A DNA stretch of 32,893 bases from Nitrospira sp. (GTDB lineage: Bacteria > Nitrospirota > Nitrospiria > Nitrospirales > Nitrospiraceae): contig JAHBWQ010000022.1 in assembly GCA_019636915.1 (NCBI GenBank), positions 1 through 32,893 of the forward strand. Reading direction: 5' to 3'. The notes under the pieces are model-generated. The model saw only the letters and a list, made by a program, of their open reading frames with translations. It was not told where the DNA came from and made no database searches. This document shows, piece by piece, positions 9,101 through 17,863 of this stretch (position 1 is its first letter; each line of letters opens with the position of its first letter). The position numbers and the translations under genes are program-made.

Positions 9101-12100
9101 ACCGAGGATCGCACGAGGTGCGGCCCACGATCCGGTCTTCGGTCAGTCCCAGAATCCGGCAGGCGCTGGCGTTGCACGAATGGACAATTCCTTGCCCGTC
9201 TTGAATGACGACTCCCTCCGCCATCGCCGCCACGACGCTCCGGTGCCGCTCCTCGCTGGCCCGCAGGGCCTCTTCCATCCGCTTGCGGTCGGTGATATCG
9301 ACGGTGGCGCCGATGAGATGCGTCACCTGCCCGGCGGGATCGAGAACGACATGACCCCGCACATCGGTCCAGATGACCGTGCCGTCTTTTCTGACCATGC
9401 GCAATTCATACTGGTAGTCGTCGGCTTCACGCTTCACGATGCGCTGCCACTGAGCCATGGCAAGGGATTGATCGTCCGGGTGTACGATGCTCAGCCAGAC
9501 GTAGGGATCGGCGGACAGCTCGTCGTCCTGATACCCGAACATGGCTTTCAGGTTCCTGTCTCCGTAGTATGTGCCTGCCCGTATATCCAATTCCCAGACT
9601 CCGACTTGTCCCACTGCCGTGGCCCTGGCATACCGCTCCTCACCGAGCATGAGCGTCTGCTCAACGCGCTTCCGATCGGTGATGTTCCTCACGGTACCCA
9701 CCATTCGGATGGGCCGGCCCAGCTCGTCTCGATACACCATACCATTGCCCTCGAGCCACTGCATCTCGCCGGTCGGCGGCACGATCTGGTGCTCCGTGTG
9801 GTAGGGCTTCTGGCCGCTGAGTGCGCGCTCGATGTCCGCATGTAACCCCGGAAGATCCTCCGGGTACACCAACCGTTGATAGGCGTCAAACGTCCCATCG
9901 AACGAGCCTCGAGGCAGCCCCTTCACTTCTTCACAGTTCTCTGACCAGATGACCTGATTGGTGAGGATATTCCAATCCCAGGTGGCCAATTTGGCAATGT
10001 CCATCGCCATACGAAGACGATCGTGTTGGTCCTGACTCGCTCGTTCGAGCCTCTTCCGTTCCGTGATGTCGCGCGTCAAACTAAGTACCGCCGTGATCGT
10101 ACCTCCTGCCTCGCACAAAGGAACGGAATGTGTATCCATCCAACGAAGTCGCCCCTTAAGCCCAATGACCCTGAATTCCAAGGTTCCGGCGCCACCATTG
10201 AGAGCGGCGCAGTGCACTTCCCAGAACGCCGACTGATCATCGGGGTGAATCAGCGGTATCACGGAACGGCCGACGACCTCCTCCGGCGAAACAGCCTCTA
10301 TCAGCCTGAGGCCGGCAGGATTCATCGCCAATAGCGTCCCATCTGGAGCAACCGTTTTCACACATTCCGGCTCATGCATGAACATGTCCCGAAACCGTTC
10401 CTCACTCTCCCGCACAGCATCCACGCTCCGAGCATGGTCGATGGCAAGCGCCGCAATGCGACCGGTCTGTTCGAGCAACCGGACATCCCGCTCCTGCGGT
10501 TCCCTCGGTTCTTGAAAGTATGCGGCAAAGGTGCCGAGCAGGATACCGGTGGCACTCAAGATCGGCTGCGACCAACAGGCCTTCAGCCCATGAGACAGCG
10601 CGAGCTGTGCATAGTCCTTCCAGAGGGGATCGGTCGCAATGTCGGCGACGAACACAGGTTTCCTGAAATGGGCGGCGCTTCCACAGGAGCCGATCATGAG
10701 ACCGATGGGAACACCATGAACAAGCCGATTGTAGGCATCAGGAAGACTGGGTGCCGCTGCGGACAACAACTGCGTTCCCTCCTTGCCGGCCAGCATGACG
10801 GCGCAGAGCATCGGCGCCGTCTGCGCCTCGACCGCACGGCACAGGAACCCCAGCACGTCGTTGAGAGGCTGTCCCTTGGCCACCAATTCCAACGTCTGCC
10901 TCTCTACGGCCTGAAGCGCTTCTTCCCGTTTACGCTCCGTAATGTCGGATTCGGATCCTGCCATGCGGATCGGCCGTCCCTGCTCGTCCCACACGGCCAC
11001 ACCTCGGTCCAAGACCCACAAGTAGGAGCCGTCTTTTCGCCGCACACGATACTCCTCGCAGAATACTGGTGATTGCTTCGCGAAATAGGCGTTAAGACGG
11101 TCCATCACGCGGTTTAGATCATCGGGATGGATGCTGTTGCGCCATATCTCCTCCGAGTCGGACATTTCATACGCCGCGTACCCCCGCATATCGGCCCAGC
11201 GGGACGAATAGAACACCGTCTTCGTCACGATATTCCAATCCCACATTCCGTCGTTCGTTCCCATGGCCGCAAGTTTCCACCGTTCCTCACTTTGCCTGAG
11301 CGCCTGCTCCGCCTCGCTCCGCAGACGCTTGCTGCGAAGGCCCTCGACTACTTGCCCACAGGTTCCAAGAAACGGTTGGAGGTAGGCGATCAGCGCCTCG
11401 TCATAGCCACCGGGCCGGTTGGCGATGCAGACCATCCCCGTCATGACTCCGCCATGGGAGAACGGCAGGCCCAAAATCGCGTGCATCGGTGGGCAGCCGG
11501 GGGGCACCCCACCCACCCGTGGATCGTGGGCCGGATCGTCGGCGATCACGGGCTGACCGCTCGTCAAGATGTGATCGAAGAGGGTCTTGAGATGCCTGAA
11601 TTCGAGCATGGGTGCCTGACGAGCCAAGAATGTGCGGGTCTCGTCGTTCCAGGCGATGTTGGTGATCTCAGTGGTCCTCAATACAGGCTGATCTTCGTCG
11701 GACCGCACTTCTCCGATAAACCCATACTCGCTGTTCGTCAGCCGCAGCAATTCTTCCAGCAGAACATTCCATACCGCCTCCGGTTTTGCCTCATTGATAA
11801 AAAGCGATTGCACACGGGAGATCGACGCCAAAAGTTGCTGCGTCGCCTGCTCTCGTCTCTCCGTGAGCTTGCGTTCGGTCACATCCTTGGCAAAGCAGTA
11901 GTGCACTGACAGTTCTTTCGCCTCGCTCTGCGGCTTCACGATGACGACGTACTTATCGAATACGGTGCCGTCTTTTCGGATTCCTCTGAACTCGCCTTCT
12001 GCCTTCCCGACCGCGAGCATCCGACTGAATGCCGCCACGACAGCCGGCCGATCCTCCGGATGCACCGTAATTTCCCAGGATTGTCCGACCAACTCCTCCG

Positions 12101-12647
12101 GACGATAGCCCAACAGCGCCGCATATTGTGCATTCACAAACAGATAGCGCCCGGCACGATCGAGCTTCGAAATGCCCTCCATTGCGAGCTCGACCGCAGT
12201 ATTCGCTTCGCGCAAGGCCTCTTCTACCTTCTTCCGTTCGGTAATGTCTCGAGAGATGCCGAACAACCCGCGGACGCGCCCCTCGGAATCGAACGTCGGC
12301 CCTTTGGTCGTGAGAAACGTCCTCGATTCTCCGTTCCCCGCCGTCAGGGTTTCCTCCATCGTGATGGTCTCGCCACTTGCCATCACGAGCCGATCCTGCT
12401 CCATGATCATGTGCGCAACGGCGGGAGGAAACAGCAGACGGTCGTCCTGCCCGATCACCTCCTCCGAATGCTTACCGATGAACCGAACCGCCGAGGCATT
12501 ACACTGCAGATAACACCCCGCCTCATCCTTGATATACACGGCATCAGGCGTTCCCTCGATGATCGCCCGTAGAGACCGACAGCTCTGGTCGACCATGTCG
12601 CTGCCGACGCGGGGGACATCCTGTCCGTGATGGATTTGCTCATTCAT
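6117..12647 (-). CDS. Giant cytoplasmic sensor histidine kinase with about 12 PAS and 2 GAF domains
   Basis: The protein has 2,176 residues and no membrane segment or signal peptide. In order I read PAS (23-145), PAS (148-268), GAF (272-450), PAS (455-580), GAF (582-745), then eight PAS domains in a row at spacings of about 125 (755-1765), a coiled coil, a further PAS (1807-1925), a second coiled coil, HisKA (about 1950-2015) and HATPase (about 2060-2170). Most PAS domains end in the DITERK-type linker. The kinase core is intact: phospho-acceptor His near 1963 in GVAHEINNP, N-box LLNLLTNAV, G1 DQGAGI, F-box FDPFYTTK and G2 GMGLGLS. There is no receiver domain, so phosphate probably goes to the regulator encoded downstream at 5207. 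I start at ATG 12647; a TTG at 12653 is also in frame, and neither has a good ribosome site. Signals sensed are unknown. Confidence 0.93.
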   Translation of the reverse strand: MNEQIHHGQDVPRVGSDMVDQSCRSLRAIIEGTPDAVYIKDEAGCYLQCNASAVRFIGKHSEEVIGQDDRLLFPPAVAHMIMEQDRLVMASGETITMEETLTAGNGESRTFLTTKGPTFDSEGRVRGLFGISRDITERKKVEEALREANTAVELAMEGISKLDRAGRYLFVNAQYAALLGYRPEELVGQSWEITVHPEDRPAVVAAFSRMLAVGKAEGEFRGIRKDGTVFDKYVVIVKPQSEAKELSVHYCFAKDVTERKLTERREQATQQLLASISRVQSLFINEAKPEAVWNVLLEELLRLTNSEYGFIGEVRSDEDQPVLRTTEITNIAWNDETRTFLARQAPMLEFRHLKTLFDHILTSGQPVIADDPAHDPRVGGVPPGCPPMHAILGLPFSHGGVMTGMVCIANRPGGYDEALIAYLQPFLGTCGQVVEGLRSKRLRSEAEQALRQSEERWKLAAMGTNDGMWDWNIVTKTVFYSSRWADMRGYAAYEMSDSEEIWRNSIHPDDLNRVMDRLNAYFAKQSPVFCEEYRVRRKDGSYLWVLDRGVAVWDEQGRPIRMAGSESDITERKREEALQAVERQTLELVAKGQPLNDVLGFLCRAVEAQTAPMLCAVMLAGKEGTQLLSAAAPSLPDAYNRLVHGVPIGLMIGSCGSAAHFRKPVFVADIATDPLWKDYAQLALSHGLKACWSQPILSATGILLGTFAAYFQEPREPQERDVRLLEQTGRIAALAIDHARSVDAVRESEERFRDMFMHEPECVKTVAPDGTLLAMNPAGLRLIEAVSPEEVVGRSVIPLIHPDDQSAFWEVHCAALNGGAGTLEFRVIGLKGRLRWMDTHSVPLCEAGGTITAVLSLTRDITERKRLERASQDQHDRLRMAMDIAKLATWDWNILTNQVIWSENCEEVKGLPRGSFDGTFDAYQRLVYPEDLPGLHADIERALSGQKPYHTEHQIVPPTGEMQWLEGNGMVYRDELGRPIRMVGTVRNITDRKRVEQTLMLGEERYARATAVGQVGVWELDIRAGTYYGDRNLKAMFGYQDDELSADPYVWLSIVHPDDQSLAMAQWQRIVKREADDYQYELRMVRKDGTVIWTDVRGHVVLDPAGQVTHLIGATVDITDRKRMEEALRASEERHRSVVAAMAEGVVIQDGQGIVHSCNASACRILGLTEDRIVGRTSCDPRWRAIYEDGSPFPGESHPAMETLRTGRASENVVMGVHRPDGAIVWLSINTQPIVSDVDRPPLGVVSSFRDITRQRRREADLKLFRVLLDQVTDSIEVIDPSSGRFLDGNRRSHESIGYTREELSSLTVPDIDPLVTPPVFQKHMRHLQDTVVPLRIESVRRRKDGTTFPVEVVAQIIRHEREYVVAVVRDITERKRSEAAMRESEERLRSLYDDNPSMYFTVAPDGTILSVNRFGSQQLGYHPDELIGRPVSDVVYEEDHAFVRQELVRIFADATGSIESLEFRKKTKDGTIIWVRERVRIIGTEAAGPVALIVCEDVSARKKIEAVLAEREEHFRLFIEHSPVALAMLDREMRYLAVSRRWREDYHLGDQRLIGRSHYEVFPEIPDRWKVVHRRCLAGAVEGCAEDSFVRLDGRTEWSRWEIRPWLRPEGTVGGIVIFSEDITARKQAEAAVLESEQRFELAARATNDGIWDWNVPTGERYWSDRHRELFGLESSDFVPTYASWIRLVHPEDADRVDRATRRHLDRREPYDVEVRVKMKDGGYRWFRDRGQAVWDTSGRPIRMVGSISDITEQRNAEQALRVAHAELEQRVAERTTQLALMNQSLQEEIAERTRAEETIRESELRYKLLTEATFDGIAIHDQGVLLEVNPGLERMFGYQPGELLGRSILDLIAEESLDRVTANMRDGVRGPYETIACRKDGTTFPGEVVVRPYHYRGKEVRLVAGRDITERKHLEVERLRRTEELECQVAERTAEIAKLESQRAQTEKLAAMGRLAAGVAHEINNPIAGIKNAFTLVRQAIDPAHPSAEFAGLIDREIARVASIIQNMYQLCRPKTRSDEMVDVWTLVTDLEALLTPRLQQRRLKFVVDLMSALQWLCVPRGDLMQILLNLLTNAVECSPEGGTITLSLREEAEGVRLVVSDQGAGIAPEHLPHIFDPFYTTKTGRDQKGMGLGLSVSQSLVQAMGGTIEVDTQVHCGSTFTMRLPRDRVGVKV

Positions 12648-12947
12648 ACTCAAGTACCATGGTTGTCATTGACCACGCGGACACACTCCGGCGCGCATAA
12701 CGATCCGAGCAAGACAACGGATGTGAGGACCCGACGGTCGACCAGGCTGGATACAGGAACGAGGGGAGAGGCCATCAACGTCTGTGACATACTACCCCTA
12801 CGTTATTGGACCTCTTGATGACGGCTAAGTATTGCATCGATATGCCGTCGCTCCTAACTATTTACATGTTTCGGCGATGCCGTCCATCGAGCCGTTCGGC
12901 TGGATCTGAACAGCCCTGGCTGGTTACGACAAGATGCGTCGGTGGTC
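12648..12947. other. Intergenic region upstream of the giant kinase
   Basis: No gene is visible here. It must hold the kinase promoter, but I found no convincing -35/-10 pair of any sigma class. An inverted repeat GACGGC/GCCGTC (12820-12825 and 12844-12849) could be an operator. Confidence 0.3.
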
Positions 12948-13058
12948 GTGCGTGAAGTATCGTACGTGAAGTGTGAAGCGCCCAGAGACTGTGAAGCGTA
13001 TCACGTGATGCGTCTCTCGTCTTCTGATCCGGACGCTTGACGTTTCACACTTCACGCC
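12948..13058. repeat. Intergenic palindromic repeat, copy upstream of the Uma2 remnant
   Basis: A long imperfect hairpin has a perfect 12-bp arm pair, GTGAAGTGTGAA (12966-12977) and TTCACACTTCAC (13044-13055). It contains the family words GTGAAGCG and CGTGAAG. It stops next to the TGA that closes the reading frame in front of the Uma2 fragment. Confidence 0.65.
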
Positions 13059-13066
13059 CGCCTTGA

Positions 13067-13393
13067 CGGCCGTTTCCCCCCTTGCTCTTCGTCTCCGCCG
13101 CCCGTGCGGCCATCATCACGGAGAAGAACATTCAAGGGCCGCCGGATCTTGTCGTCGAAATCCTCTCCGCCGGCACCCGGAAAATCGACGAGGTGATCAA
13201 GCGTAAACTCTACGAACGATACGGGGCGCGTGAATACTGGATCGTGGACCAGGAATTGGAGAGCATCAAAATCTATCGACTGACCGACCTGGGGTATGTC
13301 CGAACCGCGGGACTTACGCAGGAAGCGAACGACAGCCTCTCTACCCCGCTTCTGCCGGGCTTCCAGATGCCGCTCGGTGAGCTCTTTACGTAG
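13067..13393 (+). pseudogene. Uma2-family (DUF820) nuclease-like gene, N-terminal half missing
   Basis: The open frame begins right after a TGA at 13064-13066, and the only start is a TTG at 13082 with no ribosome site. The 103 residues match the C-terminal half of the Uma2 family: LLFVSAARA, GPPDLVVEILSAGTRKID, then REYWIVDQELE and a terminal PGFQMPLGELF. Full members are around 190 residues, so about 90 N-terminal residues, including part of the fold, are gone. The fragment lies between two copies of the palindromic repeat and is one of only two plus-strand genes here. It is most likely a decayed gene. A short functional protein cannot be excluded but is unlikely. Confidence 0.75.
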
Positions 13394-13407
13394 GCCGAGA
13401 TTAGTCT

Positions 13408-13505
13408 GGTGAAGCGTGTGACGTGAAGGGTGAAGCGCCAGAATCCGGAAACGAATACGCTTCACGCACTCCTGTCGCTTCACGCTTCACGAGATACACT
13501 TCACC
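13408..13505. repeat. Intergenic palindromic repeat, copy downstream of the Uma2 remnant
   Basis: The outer arms GGTGAAG (13408-13414) and CTTCACC (13499-13505) enclose several GTGAAGCG words on the left and CGCTTCACG words on the right, including TTCACGAGATACACTTCAC. It fills the gap between two convergent reading frames (Uma2 remnant and chemoreceptor) and may act as a hairpin terminator for both. Confidence 0.7.
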
Positions 13506-13509
13506 GCAT

Positions 13510-15789
13510 CTAAAATTCTTCAAACTCACCCCCTGAGCTGCGGCGATCCTTCCCATTCCCGGCTACGGCACCAGCGGGCTCTTTGCGCAATGCAGGTTTC
13601 TCGACAATCGGCTTTTTTGCGATCCCCTTGGGGCCTGAGACCTGCGTCACCGGCTTGCTGGCGGTCGGAGGGACGACAGGTCGTGTGATCTGCCGAGCCC
13701 CCTGAGGCCGATCCACCTGGTTGGTTTTAAATCCCTGGACCTGCTCGAGCAACTCCCTGGCCTGTTCTCTCATGGACTGGGCTGCGGAGGTGGTTTCTTC
13801 AACCAAGGCCGCATTCTGCTGGGTTGTTTCATCCATGGACATCACCGCCTTGTTCACTTGATCAAGCCCGGACGCCTGCTCCTGCGACGCCGCACTGATC
13901 TCTGCGATAATATCCGTCACCCGCTTGACCGAGCTGACAATCTCTTCCAGCGTCTTGCCCGATTGATCGACTAACTCGCTGCCGTCCGCCACCCGTTGAA
14001 TCGACTCATTGATCAATCCTTTGATCTCCTTGGCCGCCGTCGCCGACCGTTGCGCTAGGTTCCGCACTTCCGCCGCCACCACGGCAAAGCCCCGGCCATG
14101 TTCACCGGCCCGCGCCGCTTCTACCGCCGCATTCAGGGCCAAGAGGTTGGTCTGGAACGCAATCTCATCGATCACCGTGATGATGTCGGCGATCTTCTTA
14201 CTGCTCTTGTTGATCTCGCCCATTGCATCCACGGCTTTCTTAGTGACGGCCCCGCCCTTATCCGCCGTCTCCCGAGCCGCAATCGCCAGTTGATCGGCTC
14301 GTTTGGCGTTGTCGGCGTTTTGCTTCACCGTCGACGTCATTTCTTCCATCGACGCCGCCGTTTCTTCAAGAGCTGACGCCTGCTCACTCGTTCGCTTCGA
14401 CAAATCGTCATTGCCTTTCGTAATCTGTTCAGAGGCACTCGACACAGCTTCGACCGTATCCCGGACCGTTCCAATGGTATCGGTCAGGTTGGAGATGGCG
14501 GTATTGATACTCACTTTGATCTTGTCCATTTCCCCCGCGTATGTGCCCTGGACCTTATGGGTTAAATCGCCATCCGCAAGGGCCGTGAGAGATTGCTGGG
14601 CTTCAGCCATACAGGCCTCCAACTCAGCTTGTGCCTTTTTCTGCACCGTGATGTCGGTCGCGAGCTTCACCACTTTAAAAGGCCGCCCCATTTCATCTTT
14701 GATCGGGTTATACGAGGCCTGAATCCAGATCTCCTTCCCTCCCTTACCCACCAGACGGTACACCCCCACATCGAAGTCCCCTCGATTCAGTTTTTGCCAA
14801 AACGCCGCATACTCCGGCGAACTCGCATGCGTAGCCTCACAGAACATGCGGTGGTGTTGGCCCTTGATCTCATCAAGGCTGTATCCCATGGTTTTCAAGA
14901 AATTCTCATTGGCCGTCAGGATCGTCCCGTCGAGCTTGAACTCAATGGAGGCATAGGACTTGTTAATCGCGTCCATGATCCCCTGCATGTTTTGACGCTG
15001 GACCTCTTGCTCGGTAATGTCGTACCGCACCCCGAGATATTTTCGCGGCTTACCGGTTCTCTTGTCGACAAAGGGGGCGATGACCGCATCGACATAGTAC
15101 GGTGTGCCGTCCTTGGCGCGATTCTTCACGACGCCTCGAAAAATCTGCCCTCGGCCGATCGTGGCCCACATCTGCTTGAACACCTCCTTCGGCATATCCG
15201 GGTGGCGGGTCGTGTTGTGCCCGAAGCCGATCAATTCATTCTTCGGATATTTCGAGACCTGGAGAAACTTCTCATTGACCGACATGATGTCGCCTTTAAG
15301 ATTGGCCTCCGACACGATGCTGGTGGTGTTCATGATGTCTTCACGGACCTTGAGTTCTTCCCGCATGTGTAGGATTTCAACTTGCTTCTCCGTCACATCG
15401 GACGCGAACTTCACCACCTTGTAGGGCTTCCCCTTCCTGTCCATCAGCGGGTAGTAGGCCGCCTGAATCCAGACTTCCTTGCCGCCCTTCCCGACCCGCT
15501 GATAGGTTCCGGCATCGTACTCGCCGCGATTCAGCTTGGCCCAGAAGGCCTGATAGTCCGGGCTGTTCACATAGGCCGTGTCGCAAAACATCCGATGGTG
15601 CTGGCCCTTGATCTCGTCCAACGTATAGCCCAAGGTCGTGAGGAAATTCTCGTTGGCCGTACTGACGGTGCCGTCCATTTTGAACTCGATGATGGCCTGG
15701 GTCTTATCGATCGCCGCGAGCTTCAGGACAAGTTCCTTGGCGTCGACTTTCACTGGTCGTTGCTTTGCAGAGCCTTTTGCTTTCGCCAT
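13510..15789 (-). CDS. Soluble chemoreceptor (MCP) with three PAS domains
   Basis: This 759-residue cytoplasmic chemoreceptor has a basic N-terminus ([11 protein letters not shown]) and no membrane segment. PAS domains lie at about 28-140, 143-258 and 262-380, the second with the Aer-like NTTRHPDMP stretch. The signalling coiled coil follows, with its tip near 543-590 ([17 protein letters not shown]). A proline- and lysine-rich linker leads to the final EFEEF, a CheR-tether type pentapeptide. The ATG at 15789 has AAGGAGG eight bases upstream. It shares the domain plan and long near-identical stretches with the receptor at 2410-4827. The PAS ligands or cofactors are unknown. It lies downstream of cheW on the same strand, separated by 445 bp. 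Confidence 0.94.
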   Translation of the reverse strand: MAKAKGSAKQRPVKVDAKELVLKLAAIDKTQAIIEFKMDGTVSTANENFLTTLGYTLDEIKGQHHRMFCDTAYVNSPDYQAFWAKLNRGEYDAGTYQRVGKGGKEVWIQAAYYPLMDRKGKPYKVVKFASDVTEKQVEILHMREELKVREDIMNTTSIVSEANLKGDIMSVNEKFLQVSKYPKNELIGFGHNTTRHPDMPKEVFKQMWATIGRGQIFRGVVKNRAKDGTPYYVDAVIAPFVDKRTGKPRKYLGVRYDITEQEVQRQNMQGIMDAINKSYASIEFKLDGTILTANENFLKTMGYSLDEIKGQHHRMFCEATHASSPEYAAFWQKLNRGDFDVGVYRLVGKGGKEIWIQASYNPIKDEMGRPFKVVKLATDITVQKKAQAELEACMAEAQQSLTALADGDLTHKVQGTYAGEMDKIKVSINTAISNLTDTIGTVRDTVEAVSSASEQITKGNDDLSKRTSEQASALEETAASMEEMTSTVKQNADNAKRADQLAIAARETADKGGAVTKKAVDAMGEINKSSKKIADIITVIDEIAFQTNLLALNAAVEAARAGEHGRGFAVVAAEVRNLAQRSATAAKEIKGLINESIQRVADGSELVDQSGKTLEEIVSSVKRVTDIIAEISAASQEQASGLDQVNKAVMSMDETTQQNAALVEETTSAAQSMREQARELLEQVQGFKTNQVDRPQGARQITRPVVPPTASKPVTQVSGPKGIAKKPIVEKPALRKEPAGAVAGNGKDRRSSGGEFEEF

Positions 15790-16234
15790 TTCTAACTCCT
15801 CCTTGTGGACGTGGCGCCGGATTCAGAGCCGCATCGCGGACGCCATCCAGCCTGATGATGAGAGACATGTTCAGAACGCACACGCTCGACACGTCGATCT
15901 GCCGGTTGCTCATGGCCACAGATCGACCAAAAAGACAACGACAGAGCCATGCTCCCTTGGACTGACTTCAGGTGCCGCACAGCGGCATATCCGAACAGAG
16001 CACGTTTGCCTGAGACAGGCATGGGAGCAATTTGCCGCGCAACAAATCTTCAAGGGAATTGACCGGATTCGTAGCCTTTCGATGAGACCGCAAGGCAGAG
16101 GTCATCGACCGTTCACTGTTTTGCTGCATTGTTTCTCCCACGGAGAGGTCCGGCCTCTTTCGCTCCAGATGAGCGTCCGACCCGCAACCCATCATTTGCC
16201 GGTACCTGCATGCCGTTTCAGTTCACGCCATCCA
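15790..16234. other. Intergenic region between cheW and the soluble chemoreceptor
   Basis: The 445 bp hold no recognisable gene; the short open frames overlap each other and have no family signal. I found no sigma-28-like site with 11-base spacing and no terminator with a T-run. A weak stem (AGAGG/CCTCT near 16144-16158) follows cheW. Confidence 0.25.
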
Positions 16235-16753
16235 TCAAGCCGTTACAGCTGTGTTGTTTTCCGCCAGATCGCTGTCGCTCAGCAAGCGATCCATATCCAA
16301 GAGCGCCACCAGCTTATCTCCCGATTTGCCGATGCCGTTCAAAAAGCTCACATCGACTCTTGCGCCGAACTGAGGCGTCGCCTGAATATCTTTCCGGTCG
16401 ATATTCAACACATCGGACACGGCGTCCACCACCAGCCCCATCACTTTATCGCGAACGACGACGACGATGATGACCGTAAACGTCGTGTAGTCGATCGTCG
16501 GCATGCCGAATTTGGTCCGCAGCTCGACGACAGGGACGATCGTCCCTCGGAGATTGAGCACGCCCTTGATATGCGACGGTGTGTTGGGAATCCTCGTGAC
16601 GGCCGTATACCCCTTAATCTCCTGGACGCGGAGGATGTCTACGCCGTAGAGTTCCTCCCCAAGATTAAAGGTCAGAAACTGGCTATCGTCCGACGTCAGC
16701 CCGATCTGCTGGTTGAGTTCTTTCGTTGTGGTTTCAAGCGCTGCTGCCGCCAT
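16235..16753 (-). CDS. cheW: CheW coupling protein
   Basis: CheW links chemoreceptors to the CheA kinase in the signalling array. The 172-residue product is a single CheW-like domain: FLTFNLGEELYGVDILRVQEI, then the conserved IKGVLNLRGTIVPVVELR segment and VSDVL further on. The frame stays open to an upstream start at 16840, but I choose ATG 16753 because AAGGAGG lies just before it and the CheW domain begins soon after. An N-terminal extension of about 20 residues (AAAALETTTKE) precedes the domain. The ferredoxin gene lies 189 bp upstream on the same strand. CheA is about 3 kb away in the same orientation. Confidence 0.95.
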   Translation of the reverse strand: MAAAALETTTKELNQQIGLTSDDSQFLTFNLGEELYGVDILRVQEIKGYTAVTRIPNTPSHIKGVLNLRGTIVPVVELRTKFGMPTIDYTTFTVIIVVVVRDKVMGLVVDAVSDVLNIDRKDIQATPQFGARVDVSFLNGIGKSGDKLVALLDMDRLLSDSDLAENNTAVTA

Positions 16754-16942
16754 AGATCCTCCTTCGTGAAGCCTATTCTCTTCCGTGTCTGAAGTACTTC
16801 TTTCAGCCGCAGTCCCTTCCGCCCTCGGAAATTCTCCCATTCATGAGTCGATACGATTCTGTCGGATCTACCATGCAAGTCTTGAACGGCGGAAATGGAC
16901 CGGCCCCAGTCGCTCACAGCGAAACACCTAGCCGCCTTCTCG

Positions 16943-17290
16943 TTACGCTCTCACACCCTGCCACGCCAGATCATGACGAATCGCCTTGTGCGGATGGAGC
17001 CGCCTGGCGCGCTCCAACAACAACGCTCGCGATTCCGGATACGCCGCATCCGGCACGCAACAGTCGCCGATCGGACAGACCGAGGCACACTGAGGTTCGG
17101 CGAAATGTCCGACACATTCCGTACATCGCTCGTGGGAAATGACATAGGTCGTGCCATCGACCCCCTGCCCCTTGCTCACAGAATGGCCGCTTGCTTCGGC
17201 CTCGCTTCGCTTGTCGAAAATCGCCTGGTTGGGACAGGCCGGCAAACAGGCGTCACAAGCGATGCAGTTGTTGTTGATCATAAGCGCCAT
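16943..17290 (-). CDS. YfhL-type 2[4Fe-4S] ferredoxin
   Basis: This 115-residue protein is a small electron carrier with two [4Fe-4S] sites. The first cluster motif is CIACDACLPACP near residues 9-20. The second is CTECVGHFAEPQC followed by VCP. The start MALMI and the CTECVGH segment are typical of YfhL-like ferredoxins. Between the motifs is an insertion of about 15 residues compared with the shortest members, and the C-terminus is extended by about 30 residues rich in Arg and Leu. The ATG at 17290 has GGAGGT six to seven bases upstream. A sigma-70-like promoter lies about 90 bp upstream. It sits between chemotaxis genes, but nothing here shows a role in chemotaxis. The redox partner is unknown. 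Confidence 0.93.
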   Translation of the reverse strand: MALMINNNCIACDACLPACPNQAIFDKRSEAEASGHSVSKGQGVDGTTYVISHERCTECVGHFAEPQCASVCPIGDCCVPDAAYPESRALLLERARRLHPHKAIRHDLAWQGVRA

Positions 17291-17384
17291 AGGCGGACCT
17301 CCATGCCGATGCCGATCAGACCGCCCTCAGGAGATGTCCGATCTTCTCTCTTGTGGTCCGTAGATACCGCACAGTAGCCGGGTG

Positions 17385-17413
17385 AGTATCGGTGTAAATT
17401 CGAACTGGGTCAA
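17385..17413 (-). promoter_or_regulatory. Sigma-70-like promoter for the ferredoxin gene
   Basis: On the minus strand TTGACC (17408-17413) and GATACT (17385-17390) are separated by 17 bases. This matches the TTGACA/TATAAT consensus at 5 and 4 of 6 positions. It would give a leader of about 90 bases before the ferredoxin ATG. Confidence 0.4.
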
Positions 17414-17863
17414 TCGCCGCAGTTTCTTGATGAGTGTTTGGACTCTGACGCAATAATACGGCGCATACCCGCCCTATCATCTCCCTGATTTTTTCAGAGG
17501 CGATCAAGATCGAACGGCGCCTCTACCCGACGCTCAGACTTCTCGATTCCATTGGGATTGTTTTACACCAACCTTTTAGTCGGAGTCCCGAGGACAAAAC
17601 ATCCGCATGCATCAAGCGCTTCCTTGCCTCACCCTACAAGTCGTCAAACCATGGACTCGTCTATTCGCCAACAACCGTATCGGATTATTGGAGAAAATCT
17701 TGAGAGGAAACGCGCGATGACCGACGCGAGAAAGGCGCGCGGAGAGGCGGTTCCCTGCAACAGACCTGCTATCGGAGAGCAATGGATATGCTGGATTTGG
17801 AAATCCACGCCAGAGCGCATCCATCGAGGTTGCACGCTGCGTCACCGTCTCCACTCGATTCGG
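17414..17863. other. Intergenic region between broken chemoreceptor and ferredoxin
   Basis: About 450 bp without a gene I can support. Open frames on both strands here have no family resemblance and no ribosome sites. A short palindrome, TGGATTT/AAATCCA (17792-17807), lies about 60 bases beyond the chemoreceptor stop but has no T-run. Confidence 0.25.

Noticed and set aside
8325-9845. Long plus-strand open frame of 506 codons
   Set aside because: It is antisense to the PAS array of the giant kinase, whose domains are unmistakable. The composition is a mirror of the GC-rich kinase codons and no family is recognisable.
17316-17507. Minus-strand frame of 63 codons just upstream of the ferredoxin
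   Set aside because: It starts with TTG, has no ribosome site or family signal, and covers a good sigma-70-like promoter for the ferredoxin.
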